NCBI GenBank assembly: GCA_930367215.1
Contig: OV884058.1
Span: 215,306,208-215,370,207 of the forward strand
DNA: 64,000 nt
DNA from: Pollenia angustigena
Taxonomy: Eukaryota; Arthropoda; Insecta; Diptera; Polleniidae
Direction: 5' to 3'
Under the pieces are notes generated by a model. It searched no databases. It had not been told where the DNA came from and saw only the letters and a list, made by a program, of their open reading frames with translations. The translations under genes and the position numbers were made by a program. This document shows, in pieces, positions 10,873 to 21,931 of this stretch; positions within the stretch are counted from its first letter, which is position 1, and the number at the start of each line of letters is the position of its first letter.

Positions 10873-11908
10873 TTATTCTAAAAGAGCCTTAACTTCTTCG
10901 CTTATATCACTATGCTTTTTCTGGCTAAATGAAGGAGTCAAGTGTGAGATCATGGGATCTGATGTTACCATCATTCGGTGCATAATATCTTCGTTCGTGG
11001 CAATTCGACTGCATTTTCTGGAGTGTCGCGATATTTTTTATAGTCTTTGTTACGACTTTCCTGAACCTCTTCAGATAATAAGCCTACAGGAAAAATACAC
11101 TTTTCAATTATATATTTTCCATGAATCAGAATTTTGTGGAGTGTTTTTTGCCGTCTCCAGACAAAAATCACCAAATTTTTGCGGATCAAATGCCTCGGTA
11201 ATGGCTATAGCTTCGAGAATTGTTGAAAACCTCTTGATTATGTCTTCATCTAGACCCGTGATTTCGGAAATCAAAGCAGGATTAGCAAAGAATCTTCGTG
11301 ACGTATTTCCTGAATTTGTCGTACCAGAGCCTTGCTTAACAGTATCAACCTGTATTCCAATTTTCTCTTTAATTTCACGCTTTATCAAACATTTTCGGGC
11401 TTCTTTTATCGGACGAGTATTTGAGTCGACTCTTCCACGTTTAAATTCAAGATTGTAAGCTACATGCAAAAGACACTCCATCAGCTTAATACGCGCATGA
11501 AGTGGTGACATACCAAATTGCAGTGCTTGTTCATTTACGGGCATAGCTTGAACTTCTTCGATTTTATTCATCTTGGATGTTGTTGCTCCACAAATAAAAC
11601 AAGAAGATGCTGCTGGTGTCTCTGTTACTGATTGTGCTGTCTTGCCGTCAATCATTGTAAAATATAATAAATGTTTTACTTTAAAGTTACGATTATTTAC
11701 TGTTTACTCAAATTCTTTTAGTTGAGATATCTCCTCATCGACTCTTCTCTTTTCTTCTCGTATCACATCCCCATTTATAGTACATTGTTAGATTTCCGCT
11801 TTCAACTCTTTTAGCAGTCTGATCCAGCAGAAAAATTGGTTGTACTTTTCGCGTTCGTCAGCACTTTTTGAATGACAAAAATCGATCAATATTTTACCGA
11901 CAGGTACG
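10873..11908 (-). pseudogene. Decayed gene of unknown family (frameshifted)
   Basis: A minus-strand coding trace runs from about 11655 to a stop at 10873-10875. The first frame (11655-11104) has a CFICG Cys motif near its start and segments such as SPLHARIKLMECLLHVAYNL. It then shifts frame near 11120 (continuing with EKCIFPVGLLSEEVQESRNK) and again near 11030 (continuing with RIATNEDIMHRMMVTSDP). A separate open piece at about 11908-11787 upstream may be an earlier exon. Two frameshifts make it a pseudogene. I do not recognise the family; it may be the internal gene of an old transposon rather than a host gene. The LTR element inserted just past its 3' end and a mariner just upstream. Confidence 0.55.
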
Positions 11909-11917
11909 CTCCAAATA

Positions 11918-13216
11918 AAGGGTGGTTAAAATGTAAGGGCCGATGTTGAATGTGAACCACACCTAAACGCCAAGTTTTTTTCCGAATTTTATTTGACATT
12001 TCTCTATTTCAGACTTATTCAATTTGAACCATGGAGAGATACACAACAACGTGTTAAAGTTATCCAGACTTATTATGAAAATGGGCGTTCAAATCAAAAT
12101 GCATATCGTGCACTTCGTGATTTTTTTGGTCAATTTGATCGTCCAAATGTGCGTACAATCGCAAAAATCGTGGAAAAATTCGAGCAAACCGGGTCTGTAG
12201 AAGATGTGAGAACACCAGTGCATGCTCGTACAGCTCGTACTGCAGGAAATATTGCTGCTGTTCGCGATAGTGTGGCTGAAGAGCCGTCCACCTCAACTCG
12301 TCGTCGTGCCCAACAATTGCACCTCTCACGCTCGTCGTTGATGAACATTATGCATAAAGACTTGCATTTACACGCTTACAAGGTGCAATTGGCTCAAGAA
12401 CTAAAGCCTCTTGACCATTCCAAACGTCGTGAATGGGCAGAATGGTGGCAAGAAATGGCAACAGTGGATGATCAATTTTCGAAGAAAATCCTCTTCAGTG
12501 ATAAGGCACATTTTCACCTCAGTGGATTCGTCAATAAACAGAATTGCCGCATTTGGGCGAATGAGAATCCAAGAGTGATTGTCGAAAAACCAATGCACCC
12601 ACAAAGAGTGACTGTTTGGTGCGGTTTATGGGCTGGCGGCATCATCGGGCCGTATTTTTTCCAAAATGAGGCCGGTCAGGCAGTTACTGTGAATGGTGTT
12701 CGCTATCGTGAGATGATAACGAACTTTTTATGGCCCGAATTGGAAGATATGGATGTGGACGATATGTGGTTTCAGCAGGACGGTGCCACTTGCCACACAG
12801 CTAACGAAACAATGGCTCTTTTGCGCAACAAATTCAATGGCCGTGTTATCTCACGTAATGGCGATGTCAATTGGCCGCCAAGATCATGTGATTTGACACC
12901 GTTGGACTTTTTTCTTTGGGGTTATTTGAAAGAAAAGGTGTACGTCGATAAGCCAGCAACAATTCAAGAGCTAAAGGATGAGATAATTCGGCACATTAAC
13001 GGCATAGAACCTCCATTATGCCTTAGGGTCATCGAAAATTTGGACCATCGGATGGAGGTGTGCCGCCGTGGTCGCGGCGCCCATTTAGCCGATAATTTGT
13101 TCCATTCATAATTGAGTAATACCAATATATCATAATAAAATAAAATTACAATAATTTCCTAAATAGTTTGTGTTTTATTCAAAATCAACATCGGCCCTTG
13201 AAATTTAACCACCCTT
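11918..13216 (+). mobile_element. Tc1/mariner element, DD41D group, apparently intact
   Basis: The terminal inverted repeats begin AAGGGTGGTTAAA and extend to GGGCCGATGTTGA (about 32 bp, imperfect). The TA target duplication is at 11916-11917 and 13217-13218. The 1,299-bp length and a single uninterrupted transposase frame are as expected for an autonomous mariner. Confidence 0.93.
11993..13111 (+). CDS. mariner transposase, DD41D (rosa-like)
   Basis: A 372-residue frame. The N-terminal helix-turn-helix region (about 15-110) is followed by the catalytic domain with D170 in FSDKAHFHL, D263 in WFQQDGATCHTA and D305 in LTPLDFFLWG. The D263-D305 spacing leaves 41 residues between them, which defines DD41D, the group that includes the rosa element of fruit flies. 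It would cut at the terminal inverted repeats and reinsert at TA. The true start is uncertain: the first 10-15 residues after ATG 11993 do not look conserved, and a polypyrimidine-AG lies at about 12013. No stop or shift is present, so activity is plausible. Confidence 0.93.
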   Translation: MTFLYFRLIQFEPWRDTQQRVKVIQTYYENGRSNQNAYRALRDFFGQFDRPNVRTIAKIVEKFEQTGSVEDVRTPVHARTARTAGNIAAVRDSVAEEPSTSTRRRAQQLHLSRSSLMNIMHKDLHLHAYKVQLAQELKPLDHSKRREWAEWWQEMATVDDQFSKKILFSDKAHFHLSGFVNKQNCRIWANENPRVIVEKPMHPQRVTVWCGLWAGGIIGPYFFQNEAGQAVTVNGVRYREMITNFLWPELEDMDVDDMWFQQDGATCHTANETMALLRNKFNGRVISRNGDVNWPPRSCDLTPLDFFLWGYLKEKVYVDKPATIQELKDEIIRHINGIEPPLCLRVIENLDHRMEVCRRGRGAHLADNLFHS

Positions 13217-13218
13217 TA

Positions 13219-13976
13219 TAAGCACTAATAGATATGGGTGGAATTTCTGTAAAAAAAATCATACAGGTAATACCTTCACTTAATTGTGAATAAAAGCGAA
13301 ACGCGTTCATCGATTTTCATGAATTATGTCTCATTTTTTCATAGGTTATGCGACTTTACGTGAAACTTAAAACTTTTTTTTACTGTTTTGGATTTTTTAT
13401 GAATTAAAAATAAAAAATTTAAATTTTTTGGGCAAAAAATATTTTTTTTCTTCATACATTTATTTATAACTGCGAAACTGTTGCTTATGTAGCAAAATGT
13501 TATATAATGAAAGTAATTGTAATTCTTGATTTTTCTAAATTTGTTTCAGCAAAATCCGACTAGTGGTTCTCGAGTTGTGTTAAACAAAAGAGCCTCATCA
13601 GAATTGAGTCCCGAATCAATCAGCTGAAAAATGTTGTACTGTGTTGTAATGCAACCAATTGAGAGGTGGCACCTGGTGGCACTTGAAATTGATTAAAAAT
13701 GTTAAAACAGATATAAGACAATGTATTAGTAGTGATTTCCAACTGTGGAAAATTGCAGGTCCAAAAAAAAAACTTAAGTCTCTGCAGATTTTTTTTTAAA
13801 TTTTAGTATACTGAAATATCCTACTTTAAATAAAAAATAGAAAGCAAAAGGTTAGCTCACATAATAAAATAATATTCGTTTTTAAATTCTTAGGTTTAAA
13901 TTAAGTTGGTTCGGTAAAACATACAAGTTCTGAGTTTGAAACGGATATAAAAAAAAAACTGGCAGTCAGATCGGAG
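13219..13976. other. Unassigned AT-rich DNA
   Basis: No supported gene or bounded element. The first ~30 bp may continue an exon of the decayed minus-strand gene, since a polypyrimidine-CAG lies on the minus strand near 13245, but the frame is ambiguous. Confidence 0.4.
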
Positions 13977-13978
13977 TA

Positions 13979-14688
13979 CAGTGCTGTCTGGGTAGAGTGA
14001 ACCCCCGATGCTATGAATACCTCGTTAGAGTGAACACCAGAATGATAACATTGACTACTCTGTAGAGTGAACACTCATGAACCTCTATAGAGTGAACATA
14101 CTTTATAGTGAGTTTTTAGGTTTGGCTTAGGAGAAAAACAATGAAAACGAGCATAAAAATTAAAGAGAACATAAAATAACGGTAAAGTAACGATTCTTTT
14201 AGAGTAAGTTAACAAGTTACTCTCACAAATACGTATTCTATGAAGTGTTTATTTATGTAAGCGTGCGCGCATGTTCAATTAAGGTCGTGTCTCAAAGTTA
14301 ATTTCTGAAAAATTGGTGTTATAAAATTGTTATATACAAATGGATTCGAAAAAGCGACATTATAAAAGAAATTGAAAAAGGTGCTCGTGTTACTTCTTTA
14401 GCACAGCGTTATGGCGTTGCAAAAAAAATTGCTGGCATAAATAAAAAGAAAATCGGAGTAATAAAGCTTATTGGTAACTATACATTTGGAACCCAAAGAA
14501 GAAAGACGCTTTAAAAAGGAGAGTTTCCACGCATGGAAAAAGCTTTGAACAATTTATAACCTATTAATGCATTTAAAATAAGTAAATAAGTTTTTTAAAT
14601 AAAAAAAAATCAACCTTGATTTAGTGAACAACCTGGGTATAGTGAAATCGCTCTGCAAAAATTAGTTCACTCTACCCAGACAGCACTG
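13979..14688 (+). mobile_element. Deleted pogo/Tigger-like element
   Basis: The ends are inverted repeats CAGTGCTGTCTGGGTAGAGT, flanked by TA (13977-13978 and 14689-14690). Inside, about 14355-14475 translates to a CENP-B-type helix-turn-helix (EKGARVTSLAQRYGVAKK then IAGINKKK), typical of the pogo branch of Tc1/mariner. The catalytic domain is missing, so at 710 bp this is an internally deleted non-autonomous copy. GTAGAGTGAAC motifs repeat several times in the left end. Confidence 0.82.
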
Positions 14689-14794
14689 TATTTCGTTTTG
14701 ATTTGATTGTACCATTTAGTCTAAAATTTCAACATATCACTGCATATTGTATGAAGAGTATGTTGACAATTTGACTTTTTTGCGCGAAATCCCC

Positions 14795-15223
14795 AGTGTT
14801 CGGCGGCGCATGCCACACAGCGGGCGCTACAATCGATTTACTCAAAGAAACTTTGATGAAAAAATAATTGAATGGTCCAATTAATTGGCTACCAAGATCG
14901 TGTGATTTAACCCCATTGGATTATTTTCTTTGGGGTAAAGTTTAGTCACTTGTCTATGTCGATAACCCACAAACAATTGAACATCTGGAAATCAACATTC
15001 GAAGAGTTATCGCCGAAATTCGGCCCCAATTGCAGCGAAAAGTTATTGAAAATTGGTGTTCCAGATTTTGCCTGTTACGGCCACATGGTAGAAATCATAT
15101 TGAAACATTAATCTCATAAAATTTTCTTTCTAATAAAGACCGTTTCATTGATATTAAAAACAAGTACATATTTCCTTGTTTTATTATGTTTTAAACTTGT
15201 GTCACTCTATAAAAAACACCCTT
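14795..15223 (+). mobile_element. mariner 3' relic
   Basis: The translation shows the mariner end region (INWLPRSCDLTPLDYFLWG, then YVDNPQTIEHLE) with stops. The right terminal repeat ends in CACCCTT followed by TA. The 5' half is absent. It resembles the relic at 58074, whose left end starts AAGGGTGTT. Confidence 0.75.
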
Positions 15224-15328
15224 TAGTTAAGAGAGGAAGAGAACAGGCTTTTTGAGAGGGGACTCTCACACATAAACTTAGACTTTCTGAAACAAAATTA
15301 TCATTGTGTGAACCACTGTTGCCAGAAG

Positions 15329-15934
15329 CAGGGTTGTCAGATTTTTTGAGCTCCATCGCCAAACCGGATGTCAGAAATCGCCAAACGTCGATTTTGTTCA
15401 GTTTTTGTAAAATTTTCTTTTTTTTAAATTAAATTTTGCATAGAAAAAACGCTAGTATAATTTTTCAGTCAAAAATCGCAAAAAACTGAGAAAAAATACA
15501 AAAAAGTCGCCGAAGTAAATTTTGTTTCTGCAATTGTTTTTTTTTTTTAAATAGCATAAAATGGAGATCATAATGTATTCAGTTAAAAACTTAAATTAAC
15601 TACACAAGTCTATAAGATCGTACACTTCAGCCTCACCGATTTCATTACTGGAGTTTTGACCTACATACTATTAGAATTACATACATACTATTAGAATTAA
15701 ATAGTGACTGAATATAAAATTCACTTAATATGTTTTTTAGTAATGATAAGAAAAAATGACAAGTTGTTTAACAAAATCGCCGAAATAATATAAATGGCAA
15801 AAATAGCCAAGTTAATCGCCAGTTATATCAGAAATCGCCATAAAAGTCGCCAGTCGCAAAATGGGAAATCCCATCGCCAAACACGTTTCAAAATCGCCAC
15901 GTTTGGCGAGAAATCGCCATATCTGACAGCCCTG
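15329..15934. mobile_element. Non-autonomous hAT element nested in the hAT left end
   Basis: 606 bp with ends CAGGGTTGTCAGAT and ATCTGACAGCCCTG and an exact 8-bp TSD GCCAGAAG (15321-15328 and 15935-15942). It inserted 15 bp inside the left terminal repeat of the surrounding hAT element. The interior is rich in AATCGCCA motifs and has no coding sequence. Confidence 0.9.
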
Positions 15935-16019
15935 GCCAGAAGTGCTGATTTCTCTGCATTTTGCTGGTTTTTCATTGCAAATATGACGAAGTGAGATTTG
16001 CAGATTTTTGCTGTCAAAT

Positions 16020-16500
16020 TGCAGATCTTTTAATATTGAAGAAATTGTAAAAAATTGTAAAGACTTTTATATTAAACTTTGTGATCAACTTTTTAAAAGA
16101 TTGGAGTTAGGAGTTCAATTAAAATCTTTAAAAGGAATAAATCCAAATATTTTAGTTAATGGTGAGTTGAACTCAATATTTGAAGTTTTATAAACAGTTT
16201 CCAAATTTAATATCCGAAGAAGATACGCAAACAATTGATTCTTGGTTTTCAATATTTTATAAATAAAATAAAAAAAAAAAACAATTTATTACACTTTCGG
16301 AAAAATAAATGTAAAACTAAAAGTTTTGACTCAAGAACATTATTCTGAGAATTGTGCCTTTTTATTAAAAAAAATTTTTTTTTGCAACATTCATCAGCTA
16401 ATGTGGAACGAATATTAAGAAAGTATGTATACATAAATAAAGCAAAGCACAAAAATCGTTTAGATTAAGAATCGCTTGAAGGAATTTTGTACACTAAAGA
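16020..16500 (+). pseudogene. hAT transposase C-terminal relic
   Basis: A frame from about 16020 (NIEEIVKNCKDFYIKLCDQL...) continues with stops and shifts through EEDTQTIDSWFSILY to NVERILRKYVYINKAKHKNRL and LEGILYTKDFLK near 16395-16510. The latter matches the hAT dimerisation-domain pattern (…SANVERIFS…RNRL…). Several stops make it inactive. Confidence 0.65.
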
Positions 16501-16655
16501 CTTTCTTAAATTAAGTAAATCAAATTATTAATTATTATAAAAGTATTAATTAATACAAAATGAAATTTTAGGACAATAACTTCTAAAATTTACAATTAAT
16601 AAATTTATGAAATAACTTTTATTATCTACGATGATATGATACTATGTATGCACAA

Positions 16656-16909
16656 TTGGGGGATTCACAAGGTGTGCTATCAAGTCATATCGACATAATG
16701 TCCTTAATAAAATTTTACAATTATTTGAAAAAAATATTTTTGTGTTTCAAACAAAATAAAAATGTTAATGCCTTGTTCATTGATTCGTCATAACTGTACA
16801 GTAGAAATCTAAATTATAAGCGGTTGCCCACAGCAGTCATATATATTTCCTGTAATAATTTCAAGACATATGACTTTACAACTTTATGAATACCTTGTGA
16901 ATCCCCCAA
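16656..16909. mobile_element. Small inverted-repeat element (MITE)
   Basis: TTGGGGGATTCACAAGGT at the left and its reverse complement ACCTTGTGAATCCCCCAA at the right bound about 254 bp of non-coding DNA inside the degenerate hAT. I could not define a TSD, so the superfamily is unassigned. Confidence 0.7.
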
Positions 16910-17239
16910 ATGTATTTGAATATACATTTTTATAATTTTTTATTTTGTTTATATAAATTTTATTTCTTAACATATTAACTTTTAATATTAATGTATCAAG
17001 AAGAATTTAAATATCGGCTTTAGCTTTCGATTGTTGCATGAATCCAAAAATAAAAACAAAATCAACCCCAAAATAATTTTTTTAAGCTCCCAGATTTTTT
17101 GCAGATTTAAAAATTTTTTTTTCCAGATTTTTTAGTCCAATTTTTTAGATTTATTGGAAAAAATTTCTGGCAATAGTGGTGTGAACCCAGACTAGTCAAA
17201 CAATTTGCGTTAAAAGTTGTTTGCAAAAAAAAAAAAAAA

Positions 17240-17470
17240 AAAAAATGTTCTGAAAATATCATTTTACCGTAAAATTTTTACTAAAAATTTAGTTTGACCA
17301 CCAATATTCGGCGGCATGAAATAACTCCCCAAAATATAACCCCCCAGAAAAATAATGAAATAACCACCCGAAGCGTGGGGCCTTATTTCATATGCCCCAA
17401 TTTTGAAAATAAAATTAGCCCCCAGCGACATGAAATAACGCCCCAAACTTAAATGAAATAAATTGCCTTA
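17240..17470. repeat. GGCGGCATGAAATAAC repeat copy
   Basis: This holds GGCGGCATGAAATAAC followed by CCCCAAAATATAACCCCCC, the same sequence that forms the hairpin at 19579-19859 and in the same orientation as its left arm. It may be the other end of a larger element split by later insertions. Confidence 0.5.
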
Positions 17471-17627
17471 ATAAATTTAAATTTTCATTATGACAATAAA
17501 AATGTCATTTTAGTAATGAAACAAAAACTTTCAGTCAATCAACGTTGTTATTATGTACAATTTAATCTCATATTTACGCTCTGAATTGAGTAAAAAACAT
17601 AGTTTTTTTATCCAAAAACTACACTGC

Positions 17628-17702
17628 CCGGGTAGACTAACTGGTAGTTAGCTAGTCTATCAGCACAGAGGTTGCGCGATCGATTCCCGCCAGAGACAGA
17701 AA
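17628..17702 (+). repeat. tRNA-related SINE relic
   Basis: This has a tRNA-like internal promoter: an A-box-like TAGACTAACTGG and a B box GATCGATTCCC at 17678-17688. The sequence TTAGCTAGTCTATCAGC is shared with the copy at about 43290. It is too short and divergent to fold as a tRNA gene. Confidence 0.55.
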
Positions 17703-18024
17703 CAAAAAAAAAAAAAAAATAAAATAAGAAAAAATAAAAAAATAAATTAAAAAAAAAAAAATTTTTTTTACTTTATTGAAAGTATTCATCCAATGAATAA
17801 TATTCATAGATATTATGTAATGTTTCATTAAATCCTTTTAATGAAACAGGTTTCATTGATCTAACGATTCAGTGTATGATATACCAAACACAAGCTTCGC
17901 CAACTTAGACTTTTCTGCATAGACGGCCTTCGGCCAGGCGCAATGGCTTTTCCTCTATGGTATAACAAACACCGGCTTCTCTAACTAAAGCTTCACTGCA
18001 TATCGCCAAGACTTTCTCCTCTAT

Positions 18025-18738
18025 AGTATAAAACAAGTTAAAAAGTATAGTCGGTCAAGCCCGACCATATGATACCCTACACCACAGTATATAAAAACAC
18101 ACCATGCTTATGTGTCCATATAAATATGGATTTATCTATATTTATAAACTTCATGAAAATCGGGTTGAAAGTTTGTGAGAGGCAGAAATTGCCCCCTACC
18201 ACCCCTTGTGGTCCTATTTTTGAAAAACTGTATTGCTTATGTGTCCATATAGATATGGATCTATCTATGTTTTAAATTTCATTAAAATCGGTTTGGGAGG
18301 CAGAAAGTGTCCCCCCCTATTATCCCCACGTGGTCCTATATTTTTAAAAAAAATGCATACCTTTTGTGTCCATATAGATAGGGTTCTATCTATGTTTTAA
18401 ATTTCATTAAAATCGGTTTGATAGTTTCCGAGCGGAAGAAATTTCGCCCTATCTTCCCTCGTGGTCCTACGATTCGGCCCATTTTCAATAGGCTTGGTCC
18501 TTGTGCCAATAAGAACCTATGACCCCACTTTTATCAAATTATTTCCAAAATTGCGACCTGTGCTTTGCGCACAAGGTTACATGGACAGCCAGCCAGCCGG
18601 ACGGACATCGTTAGTTCGACTCAGAAAGTGATTCTGAGGCGATTGGTATACTTCAAGGTGAGTCTAGGACCACTATTTTAAGGCGTTACACACATCAGCA
18701 CAAATGCATAATACCCTCTCTACTATTGTGGTGTAAAA
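18025..18738 (+). repeat. Dispersed repeat, copy A of an inverted pair
   Basis: It runs from a short stem-loop (GTCGGTCAAGCCCGAC, about 18049) followed by CATATGATACCC to ATACCCTC...ATTGTGGTGT. It contains GTCCATATA motifs and CAGCCAGCCAGCCGGACGG. Copy B lies inverted at 18868-19490. No coding sequence. A related layout, with a stem-loop beside one end and GGGTAT near the other, is seen at 46859. Confidence 0.75.
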
Positions 18739-18867
18739 CCGACCCGACACGGCTATGAAGGCCGGTTATGCAGGGCAGCTTTATTTAGCGAAGCCGGTGT
18801 TCTGTATACCAAAGTATTATAAATTTGAAAATTAAATAGTCCCCCAAAACATATATTGGGGCTTTAT

Positions 18868-19490
18868 TATACCCACACCACAATAGTGGTGAGGGTATTA
18901 TGCATTTGTGCTGATGTGTGTAACGCCTTAAAATAGTGGTCCTAGACTCACCTTGAAGTATACCAATCGCCTCAGAATCACTTTCTGAGTCGAACTAACG
19001 ATGTCCGTCCGGTCCTAGACCCACCTTAAAGTATACCGATCTACTCAGAATCACTTTCTGAGTCGAACAAACGATGTCCGTCCGGCTGGCTGGCTGTCCA
19101 TGTAACCTTGTGCGCGAAGTACAGGTGGTTCTAATTAGTACAAGGACCACGCCTATTGAAAATGAGCCGAATCGTAGGACCACGAGGGAAGATAGGGGAA
19201 AATTTCTTCCTCTCAGAAACTATCAAACCGTTTTTAATGAAATTTGAAACATAGATAGAACCATTTCTATATGGACACATTAGCTATACAGTTTTTAAAA
19301 AATAGGACCACAAGGGGAGGCAGGGGGCAATTTCTGACTCTCACAAACTTTTAAACCAATTTTCATGAAGTTTATAAACATAGATAAATAAATCCATATT
19401 TACATGGACACATAAGCATGATGTGTTTTTAAATTCTGTGGTGTAGGGTATCATATGGTCGGGCTTGACCGACTATACTTTCTTACTTAT
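18868..19490 (-). repeat. Dispersed repeat, copy B (inverted)
   Basis: Reverse-orientation partner of copy A, ending with GGTCGGGCTTGACC near 19458. It carries an internal ~65-bp duplication around GTCCGTCCGG and CACTTTCTGAGTCGAAC (19000-19085). The reading frame across it is not supported as a gene. Confidence 0.75.
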
Positions 19491-19578
19491 TTTATAATGA
19501 TTTTTTGGGGGATAATTTCATATGAAATAATATAATAAAATAATAATAAAATAACACCCCAAACAAAATGAATTTTAT

Positions 19579-19859
19579 TAGAGAAAATTTTTGGTTTACG
19601 GAATTTTAAACGAATAAAAATTTTGTCAAAATTTCTACGATAACAAATTTAACTAAATATTTGGGCGGCATGAAATAACCCCCCAAAATATAACCCCCCC
19701 AAAAATGTTTTTTTTTTGTTCTCTGTACAAACTTTTGGGGGGTTATATTTTGGGGGGTTATTTCATGCCGCCCAAATATTTAGTTAAATTTGTTATCGTA
19801 GAAATTTTTACAAAATTTTTATTCGTTTAAAATTCCGTAAACCAAAAATTTTCTCTAAA
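19579..19859. repeat. Near-perfect hairpin (two ~122-bp arms)
   Basis: The left arm (about 19579-19701) and right arm (about 19735-19859) are inverted copies with only a scattered mismatch, around a ~35-bp spacer. They meet at GGGGGGTTATATTTTGGGG. Such a palindrome could extrude a cruciform. Confidence 0.9.
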
Positions 19860-20207
19860 AAAATTCTTTGTGGCAAAAATCCTTTTTACCGCCAATTTTA
19901 AGCAAAAATTTATTTTACAAAATATTAAAGTTGTTTTTACCGAACCGTTTACCAACAACTTTCACTCAGAAATTTATGGAATTTATATTAAAAAAACAAC
20001 AAAAAACTTAAATTTGATTTTGTTTTCAATATAAATTTCCAAACGAAAATTTTTATTTAAGTTAAACTTTTCATAGACATGGGGCAAAGTCTAAATTAGG
20101 TATTAGTTAATACAAGCTCTTGTTATAAAATTGTCCGAACTTCCTGAAATAAAGTATTTCGCATAGAACCGCTAAATAAAATCAATTTTTTTTAATTGAC
20201 TTTTTGT
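19860..20207. other. Unassigned AT-rich DNA
   Basis: No gene, repeat boundary or motif that I can support. Confidence 0.4.
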
Positions 20208-20215
20208 ATGTAGAT

Positions 20216-21004
20216 TAGGGTTTCTAATTTCCCGATCTTTTTTTATTCCCGGGAAAAGAAACAAAAAAATCTTATTCCCGGGAATCCCGGGATTTTTTGA
20301 ACAACACAATGATTTTATTAAATGAGTTCAAGACAAAAGTTCAGAGACATATACAACAGTCGAAAAAAATTAGCATTATTAATTCCATAGAAAACCAAAA
20401 CAAAACCAAAAAATTTGAGATCACGAATTATAAAAACTTATTAATATTTAGAAGCAACTTGGTAATATTAATTTTCTTTTAAGAAACATTTTTTACTATT
20501 ATTAAAGTATTTAAAAATTCATCAGAGATTCTATTTCTAATCCTTGTAGATATGTTTATTGCCTGCCACCGAAAACGTGCTCTCTCTTTCTACAGACGTT
20601 GGTTTTATAGTAAGAAGCGCATCATACAAAGATTATAAATTTGTTGGCCTGTTACCCATGACTTCTTAGACGTCAAATTCTTTTTTTAAGATTTTTTCAG
20701 GCTTTTGTATGTTCTTTACATTTATTTTTAAGAATTTGTAGATGGTGTTGGTGATGGTATATCGTTTACATTTTTATTTTCTACTTAAGAAGCTTTTAAG
20801 ACATTTCATCAGCAATTAAAAAGACCGTTGATTTATTGGTGTAGGAAAAGTAGTTCAATTTGTAGGTAGTTTTTAGTAATACAAATTAAAATTTCCAGAA
20901 ATATAATTTGAAATTCCCGAAAATTCCCGGAATAAATTTCCCGGGCTTAATTTTGAAAAAATGTCCCGGGATTCCCGGGAATTCTTTCCCGCGTAGAAAC
21001 TTTA
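20216..21004. mobile_element. Non-autonomous hAT element
   Basis: 789 bp with ends TAGGGTTTCTA and TAGAAACTTTA and an exact 8-bp TSD ATGTAGAT (20208-20215 and 21005-21012). Both subterminal regions are crowded with TTCCCGGGAA-type motifs in opposite orientations, candidate transposase-binding sites. There is no supported coding sequence. Confidence 0.88.
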
Positions 21005-21559
21005 ATGTAGATTCTAAAATAATTTTCCAGTTGCCACTAGTTGTTGGTGCTAATATGCCTCATTGCTTAAAATTAATGACCATTAGACTGGTCGCAATTT
21101 TTTTTTTTTTTAAATTTACATGTTTGCGCTGCTTAAAATATGAGGTTTGGTGTAAGAAATCAAGTCCTAATTTTTCAGCTCAATCCGACGGTGCCTAGTC
21201 GTACCAAGTGGGGCCCAAAGTTCCCCATATGATAAAAAAAACATCTATTCAATCAGATACTAGATGAAAAGCCGGTCTTAAAGACCGAAAATCGAAAATC
21301 TGGCTTCGTTACGATCTTCCGCAGAGAAAATACTTTAAGTATGCCAAATTTCAGCTTCCTATGTCATCAGATGGCTTCAGAAAGTTGCGGAAAGAATAGG
21401 ACATACATGCAAACATCCTTACATACTAAGAAATTATATATTGTATAGATAGATTAAAGTATTTGCAGTTTAATATTTTAGTATGATACGAACGAAAGAT
21501 TTTTAACTAATTTTAACTAATTCGGGGTCGCTGAATTCAGTGGTGCTAGCCGTTTTTTT

Positions 21560-21931
21560 AGGTTAGCTTTAGTTTTCGAGATATACCGTTATTTCAAAAA
21601 TTAAGGATGTTGCACAACATATGTTCGCGCAACTCAAAAACGCTTTAGCTTATTGAAAAACTAAAAAAATCGAAGCTCGGCAATAACATTTACTTTAAGA
21701 AAGTTAAAACTTTTTTCTTCATATTGGCTCTGGTTTTCGAGATATACCGTTATTTCAAAAATTAAGGATGTTGCACAACATATGTTCGCGTAACTCAAAA
21801 ACGCTTTAGTTTATTGAAAAACAAAAAAAAACCGAAATTCCGCAATAAAATTCACTTTAAGAAAGTTAAAACTTTTTTCTTCATATTGGCTTTGGTTTTC
21901 GAGATATACTGTTATTTCGAAAATTAAGGAG
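21560..21931. repeat. ~161-bp tandem repeats in the foldback arm
   Basis: Units starting near 21601, 21762 and 21924 share TTAAGGATGTTGCACAACAT, ACGCTTTAGCTTATTG, GCAATAA and TTTTCGAGATATACCG. The third is cut by the Polinton and continues at 39073. Related copies lie inverted at about 39880-40120. Confidence 0.85.

Larger units (their letters stand above)
15314..17178 (+). mobile_element. hAT transposon, degenerate
   Basis: The ends are CACTGTTGCCAGAA and TTCTGGCAATAGTG, with an exact 8-bp TSD GTGTGAAC (15306-15313 and 17179-17186). The interior holds remains of a hAT transposase and two younger insertions (15329-15934 and about 16656-16909). A fragment of the same family appears at 59048. 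Confidence 0.88.

Noticed and set aside
18025..19490. Firm Helitron call for the hairpin-ended repeats
   Set aside because: Hairpin is there, but the terminal CTRR and an A|T insertion site are not convincing, and no Rep/helicase is present.
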